From positions 809,427-873,426 of the forward strand of contig JADCRB010000068.1 in assembly GCA_021464245.1 (NCBI GenBank): a stretch of 64,000 bases of DNA, given 5' to 3'. The notes beneath the pieces are model-generated. The model did not search any database, was not told the origin of the DNA, and saw only the letters and a program-made list of their open reading frames with translations. The stretch is from Carallia brachiata. Its lineage: Eukaryota; Streptophyta; Magnoliopsida; Malpighiales; Rhizophoraceae. The first letter of the stretch is position 1; each line of letters opens with the position of its first letter. A program made the translations under genes and the position numbers. Positions 61,301-64,000 of the stretch are shown here, piece by piece.

Positions 61301-63907
61301 AGTTCAGACACGTCATCAACATTCAGAAGAAGATGGTGCTTTGGATAGTTTATTTTTTTTATTATGGACCTCAACCAAACTACTTTAGAACCTCAATCAA
61401 TTTAGTTTACTAGGGTTAGCTATGGTATTGAATCTCAGTGCAAACATTTTTTCTTTAAGCCAACATATATGTGTATGAACGGACTTCCAAATGACACAAA
61501 TTGCCCCTCCCTCCATAGCAGAACCAATGATGTTTGCAAACCATAAGAATATATATGCTTTTCTTTTTTCTTTTTTAACATTTTCTCCATATTGTTTCAC
61601 ATGAAGTGCATTAATACCTAGTATCTACTCTTTCTTATCTTGCTACATGCATTTCAGCATCCTACATTCAGCTCTTGTCATGGTACAAAAAAAAAAATTT
61701 CTGCTTAATCGTACCTTACGAATTTGAGTGTTTGGCAAATCTTCAAAAGAATCTAACTGTTGCAATTGAGACTTTGATTCCTGGAAAGCCACCTTAGAAA
61801 GTTGTTGGCCCCGTTCTGGTGATGGAGATCTGGTTTCCTTAGGTGAAGATTTTTCTGAAGACACCTTCCCTGACTTGATTGCAGCCAGAACATCACTCTT
61901 TAGCAGAGTACCATGGGGGCCTGATGCCTTTAGCAATGATGTATCCAGTACATGTTCAGAAATCAGTAATTTAGCAGCAGGACTGATCCTTCTAAAACTG
62001 GTCTTTGGTTCTGAAGATTCATCTTTAGAGTCACGATGGATCGACTTCTTCTCTTTGATCTGCATGCCACCAGTGACAGACTTCTTTACAGTTTCAATAT
62101 TATCATGATCTTCAACCTTGCAAAACAACAAACATCAGTTTTCTCACCTGCCTTGGGTGACAGAAACTAACATGTCAACACAGAAAATAGAGGTGCTAAC
62201 CAAAAAAAGGTTGCAACTTACTATTACTACAATAGGTTGGCCCACAGCCACATCCTTAAAACCTTCAGGTGCTAGTATCTTAGCCACATACCTGCACTTA
62301 ACATTTACACCAGAGAATGTGACAATCTATCATGGTTACACAAGTTAAAAATTTGTTTTTTTTTTTGTTGGTATAAATCAGTTAGAATTTCTTTAGGTGT
62401 ATGATAAATATAATATCGATGGAGCCACAGATTAACACATAGAAATTAAACAAGCTAAGATGAGACCATGACTGTTCCAACCACTTCGAGTCTCTGACAT
62501 CAGCTAGAAACTACCTAAGCCCGCCTACCTGTGGTTAATTTGACAATTACTAAACATATTTGTCACTACAATCCAAAACCAATGGAATATGATTTACTTA
62601 ATTCCTTTTATTGCATGACAGGCCTAACCTTCTTGATATTTATCTACACATTTGTCATTGCCTTTTGCAATTATGGTATTATCAAAGTTAAAAACGTATA
62701 AACATATACACACAACAACAACAGCAGAAACAAAACTTTAATCCCTATAAATACAGACTCTCTCTCTCTCTCTCTCTCACTTTAACTCAATCATTAAATT
62801 ACAAAGATTTTTATCATCCTGTAAGACATAACTGGCCAGCCATCAAGACTTAACAAGTTCTGTGGCCTCCAAGTCCACATTCAAAGGCAGCATGCCTCCT
62901 AACCATTGCACTACACATGATCCAAGAGACCCAAAAGGAGATTGTCTTGAAGAAAATGACTTCCTAATTGTATGAAACGTTGTGAAGGAATGACAAAAAA
63001 GATCTCTCAAGCAACATTTGCAGGTACCCTAAACACTCCAAATGCATCTTTATGTGCGAAGACAATGAGGATCCACCTCAGTGTTCAAGACTAGGTGCTA
63101 ATTCCACATGTTCAATTAGTATCCAGCAATTACTCACCTGGTCACCAACTTCCCAAATTTTTTAATCCATATGACAAACGAAGAAACATGGGTTAAAATA
63201 TTTAGTTTCTACCAGTTCAATCTGTCTACAAAACAACAAAAAATAGTGCCATGTTATAATTTCCAAGCATCTGAAGTCACTATTAAGCTGGATAACTGTC
63301 CATATTCCCCATCCCCAACAAAAATCTGAAAGTACTTGAGTACAATTTGGGCCCTCTGTGGACAGGTAATATCTTTTCCTTTCTATATTCTTTAGATACC
63401 ATACCATAGCTAAAGGACTTATTTTTATAATCTTCATGTTTTTCTTCCGTTGGGACAAGTGATATAACCATTGTCTGTTTCTGTGCACAGCCCTAACAAG
63501 CCAGTAGTGCAATGAGTGCTCAGACCATAAAGAAGATGTGACTTAGTGTTGTGTTTCCCCGCATCGCAATCAGCAGTTTGCTCTTATTAGATATTGCTTC
63601 TCACTTTAATTGACAGTATAAGAATTCCCAAGAAAGAAAAAGAAAAGGAATTTTACCCCTCTTCAAGGCATTCGAATTCAATGGTAGCTTTGTCAGTCTC
63701 TATTTCACATAAGACATCTCCCATTTCTACCTGTTAAGAGGAGAAACATCATAAAAGGAATCCATGACGACTTGGTCAATCAGTATGACTTGAACACACA
63801 AAAAGCCATTCAGCAATGAATCTAATAAGTTAGCCCAGGAGTGAAAAAAAAAAAAAAAAAACCTTATCTCCTTCTTTTACTCTCCAGTGAGTAATGTTGC
63901 CCTTTTC
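58312..63907 (-). CDS. LTA3: Pyruvate dehydrogenase E2 (LTA3-like), 3' part
   Basis: Fourteen visible exons, minus strand, right to left: 63863-63907, 63657-63730, 62222-62291, 61715-62116, 60844-60904, 60696-60740, 60493-60576, 60090-60166, 59954-60016, 59526-59596, 59385-59445, 58766-58826, 58603-58683, 58312-58370. All join in frame. The 5' end lies beyond the window. The mitochondrial enzyme transfers acetyl groups from lipoyl-lysine to CoA. Seen in order: lipoyl domain with ETDKAT carrying the lipoylated Lys; peripheral-subunit-binding domain ([27 protein letters not shown]); catalytic domain with [33 protein letters not shown] and the active-site DHRVFDG. The order and the [11 protein letters not shown] linker match At3g52200. 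An upstream second lipoyl domain may exist outside. No frameshift. The intron after 59385 begins with a long CT run. Confidence 0.93.
59343..59382 (+). repeat. G-run and GA microsatellite beside an E2 splice donor
   Basis: On the plus strand a G-rich run (about 59343-59360) leads into GA units (to 59382), so in the minus-strand transcript the intron starts GTTCTCTCTCTC directly after exon 59385-59445. Such a pyrimidine repeat right at a donor is unusual and length-unstable. Confidence 0.75.
62758..62779 (+). repeat. CT microsatellite in E2 intron
   Basis: About ten CT units in the intron between the exon 63657-63730 and the exon 62222-62291. No sign of function. Confidence 0.75.
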
Positions 63908-64000
63908 CTGAAAAAAATAACATAGAAAACCATATTGAGCTTTTATAGCATAAGGGGAAATTTGGGAGAGAGAGCCCAGAAATGCCTAGATGAATAATTT
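63908..64000. other. E2 intron reaching the window edge
   Basis: No exon is recognised between 63908 and the window edge, so the upstream E2 exons lie beyond it. The sequence just before the acceptor (minus strand) is T-rich, as expected. Confidence 0.6.

Noticed and set aside
1..64000. CRISPR array, operon, phage or bacterial defence system
   Set aside because: All coding genes are intron-bearing plant nuclear genes; no regular spaced repeats, cas-like genes or prokaryotic signals are present.

Overview
This window is nuclear DNA from a flowering plant, most likely a woody rosid dicot. It is AT-rich, its genes carry many GT-AG introns, intergenic and intron sequence is low-complexity, there are plant-type transposon relics, and all recognised proteins are plant families. 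The species cannot be fixed from the sequence alone; a Citrus-like genome is a guess.

Layout, left to right. (1) 2086-3957, plus: an OCP3-like homeodomain protein, four exons, with one apparent frameshift. (2) 4789-9328, minus: a complete nine-exon CSLA glucomannan mannosyltransferase of 533 residues. (3) 9.5-19.3 kb: gene-poor, holding a decayed copia element (LTR, primer-binding site, gag) and the RNase H tail of a LINE. (4) 19362-22090, plus: a GAT1-type GABA/amino-acid transporter with two apparent single-base frameshifts and a GC-AG intron. (5) 22.1-28.4 kb: AT-rich intergenic sequence. (6) 28393-30200, plus: a DUF3475/DUF668 protein with a late frameshift. (7) 33146-47547, plus: a 19-exon plant myotubularin (phosphoinositide 3-phosphatase) with three single-base indels; its intron 17 carries a 1.1-kb hAT-like element with perfect 8-bp target duplications, a nested SINE and a 63-nt poly-C run. 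(8) 49531-51293, minus: a two-exon gene for a small predicted membrane protein. (9) 53202-54863, plus: a DUF455 ferritin-like protein, three exons. (10) 56526-57843: a fold-back, MULE-like element with long inverted arms. (11) 58312-63907, minus: the 3' part of a mitochondrial dihydrolipoyl acetyltransferase (PDC-E2, LTA3-like) that runs off the right edge.

The genes are independent eukaryotic units, not an operon. DUF668, myotubularin and DUF455 genes lie in the same order as remembered neighbours at Arabidopsis At5g045xx, suggesting conserved microsynteny. I see no CRISPR array, tRNA or rRNA gene, or novel gene system. The most notable signals are the cluster of indels in four otherwise intact genes (residual assembly error or shared decay), the hAT/SINE/poly-C nest, and several large inverted or tandem repeats.
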